NCBI GenBank assembly: GCA_936450465.1
Contig: OW388296.1
Coordinates: forward strand, 32,929,875 to 32,993,874
Direction of reading: 5' to 3'
Length of the DNA: 64,000 nt
From: Gibbula magus
Lineage: Eukaryota > Mollusca > Gastropoda > Trochida > Trochidae
This document shows, one piece after another, positions 63,401-64,000 of the stretch. The notes beneath the pieces are model-generated. The model saw only the letters and a list, made by a program, of their open reading frames with translations, was not told where the DNA came from and did not search any database. Numbering within the stretch: position 1 is the stretch's first letter; each line of letters starts with the position of its first letter. Both the position numbers and the translations under genes were made by a program.

Positions 63401-64000
63401 ATTAGCCTCGCTGTCAAGTAGTGTAGTTTGTGGTTTTCTTTGACCGAGAATAATTTCCGTGTTTTTCGGCCAAATTGGCTCTGCGACTCTGTAAGAGTGA
63501 ATAAAGATTAAAAAGTAAGACAGATAGAGGAAATCCGAAATAACCATTCGATAGAACACAAGGTTATGAACATCTTAGCCAAGTTTGATCCTGAAATATG
63601 CAGTTTGCAGAAAGCTATTAGCCTCGCTGTCAAGTAGTGTAGTTTGTGGTTTTCTTTGACCGAGAATAATTTCCGTGTTTTTCGGCCAAATTGGCTATGC
63701 GACTCTCTGTAAGAGTGAATATAGATTAAAAAGTAAGACAGATAGAGGAAATCCGAAATAACCATTCGATAGAACACAAGGTTATGAACATCTCAGCCAA
63801 GTTTGGTCCTGAAATATGCAGTTTGAAGAAAGTTATTAGCCTCGCTGTCAAGTAATGTAGATTGTGGTCTTCTCTGACTTAGAATAATGTCCGTGTTTTT
63901 CGGCCAAATTGGCTATGCGACTCTGTAAGAGTGAATATAGATTAAAAAGTAAGACAGATAGAGGAAATCCGAAATAACCATTCGATAGAACACAAGGTAA
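60454..64000 (+). repeat. Array zone 9: diverged monomers, no clear HOR
   Basis: Sixteen full monomers and the terminal fragment. Private changes are frequent: gtgtggtcc near 60540, attacaaag near 60681, aagaagtg near 60807, gtgattag with tcatgtaatg near 61660-61682, cttcgaataa near 62360, ataaagatt near 63502, tgcagaaagctatt near 63605, aataatgtcc near 63885. I found no multi-monomer period here. No genes. Confidence 0.85.
63932..64000 (+). repeat. Partial monomer at the right window edge, 69 bp
   Basis: It begins tgaatatag and ends in caaggtaa, so it is the ggtaa allele cut by the window edge. The array continues to the right. Confidence 0.95.

Larger units (their letters stand above)
1..64000 (+). 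repeat. Tandem satellite array, 218-bp monomer, 294 full copies
   Basis: Every base belongs to a head-to-tail repeat. Each monomer begins tgaatatag or tggatatag and ends ctctgtaagag. I tiled all starts: 219 monomers of 218 bp, 50 of 216, 19 of 215, 3 of 217, and single ones of 214, 219 and 220, totalling 63,931 bp, followed by 69 bp of a further copy. Orientation never flips and nothing interrupts the array. Consensus G+C is about 37%, with more G (46) than C (34) on this strand. By eye, most monomers differ from consensus at a few positions only, and the differences recur as shared alleles, which is typical of concerted evolution in eukaryotic heterochromatin. The monomer family is not one I recognise. 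Neither end of the array is inside the window, so the true array is longer. Confidence 0.98.

Noticed and set aside
1..64000. CRISPR array
   Set aside because: The whole 218-bp unit is repeated; there are no short repeats alternating with unique spacers.
1..64000. rDNA spacer, tRNA cluster or transposon-derived array
   Set aside because: No rRNA, tRNA or transposase-like sequence, no terminal inverted repeats or target duplications, and no Helitron-type end (hairpin followed by CTRR) could be seen in the monomer.

Overview
The whole 64 kb window is one uninterrupted, head-to-tail tandem satellite array. I see no gene, RNA gene, transposable element, CRISPR array or unique sequence in it. Counting from the recurring start motif tgaatatag / tggatatag, I read 294 complete monomers (positions 1-63931) plus a 69-base partial monomer at the right edge. 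By length they are 219 of 218 bp, 50 of 216 bp, 19 of 215 bp, 3 of 217 bp, and one each of 214, 219 and 220 bp. These lengths sum exactly to 63,931, so the tiling has no gap and no foreign insert. All monomers have the same orientation. The consensus monomer is about 37% G+C (80 of 218; 34 C, 46 G). It carries six CpG in the cggcc allele (observed/expected about 0.84).

Organism: a long homogeneous satellite with nested higher-order repeats (HORs) points to eukaryotic heterochromatin (centromeric, pericentromeric or subtelomeric). The mild CpG depletion argues against a heavily germline-methylated vertebrate or plant and fits an invertebrate better, but this is inference. I do not recognise the monomer family and do not name a species.

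Layout. Left (1-3702): mixed alleles with a 1306-bp six-monomer period. 3703-17868: almost only 218-bp monomers with 872-, 1090- and 1962-bp HORs and a 1.74-kb block copied 6102 bp away. 17869-23088: a mixed transition zone with a 654-bp three-monomer duplication. 23089-28520: a five-monomer HOR (1086 bp) interrupted by a two-monomer cassette matching one 23,084 bp to the left. 28521-39371: the most regular zone, built from a 215+218 bp dimer in units of 651, 869, 1084 and 1302 bp. 39372-48065: a 1306-bp six-monomer duplication and a 2170-bp spaced three-monomer block. 48066-53057: duplications with 866-bp and 3688-bp offsets. 53058-60453: 870/1088-bp units, then a nine-monomer HOR (1956 and 1955 bp). 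60454-64000: monomers with many private changes.

No genes work together here. The biological content is the evolution of the array (unequal exchange, conversion and long-range copying) and two adjacent short dyads plus a hypervariable hexamer present in every monomer. Short reading frames of up to 89 codons occur repeatedly, mostly on the minus strand, but they are by-products of the repeat and are not annotated as genes.
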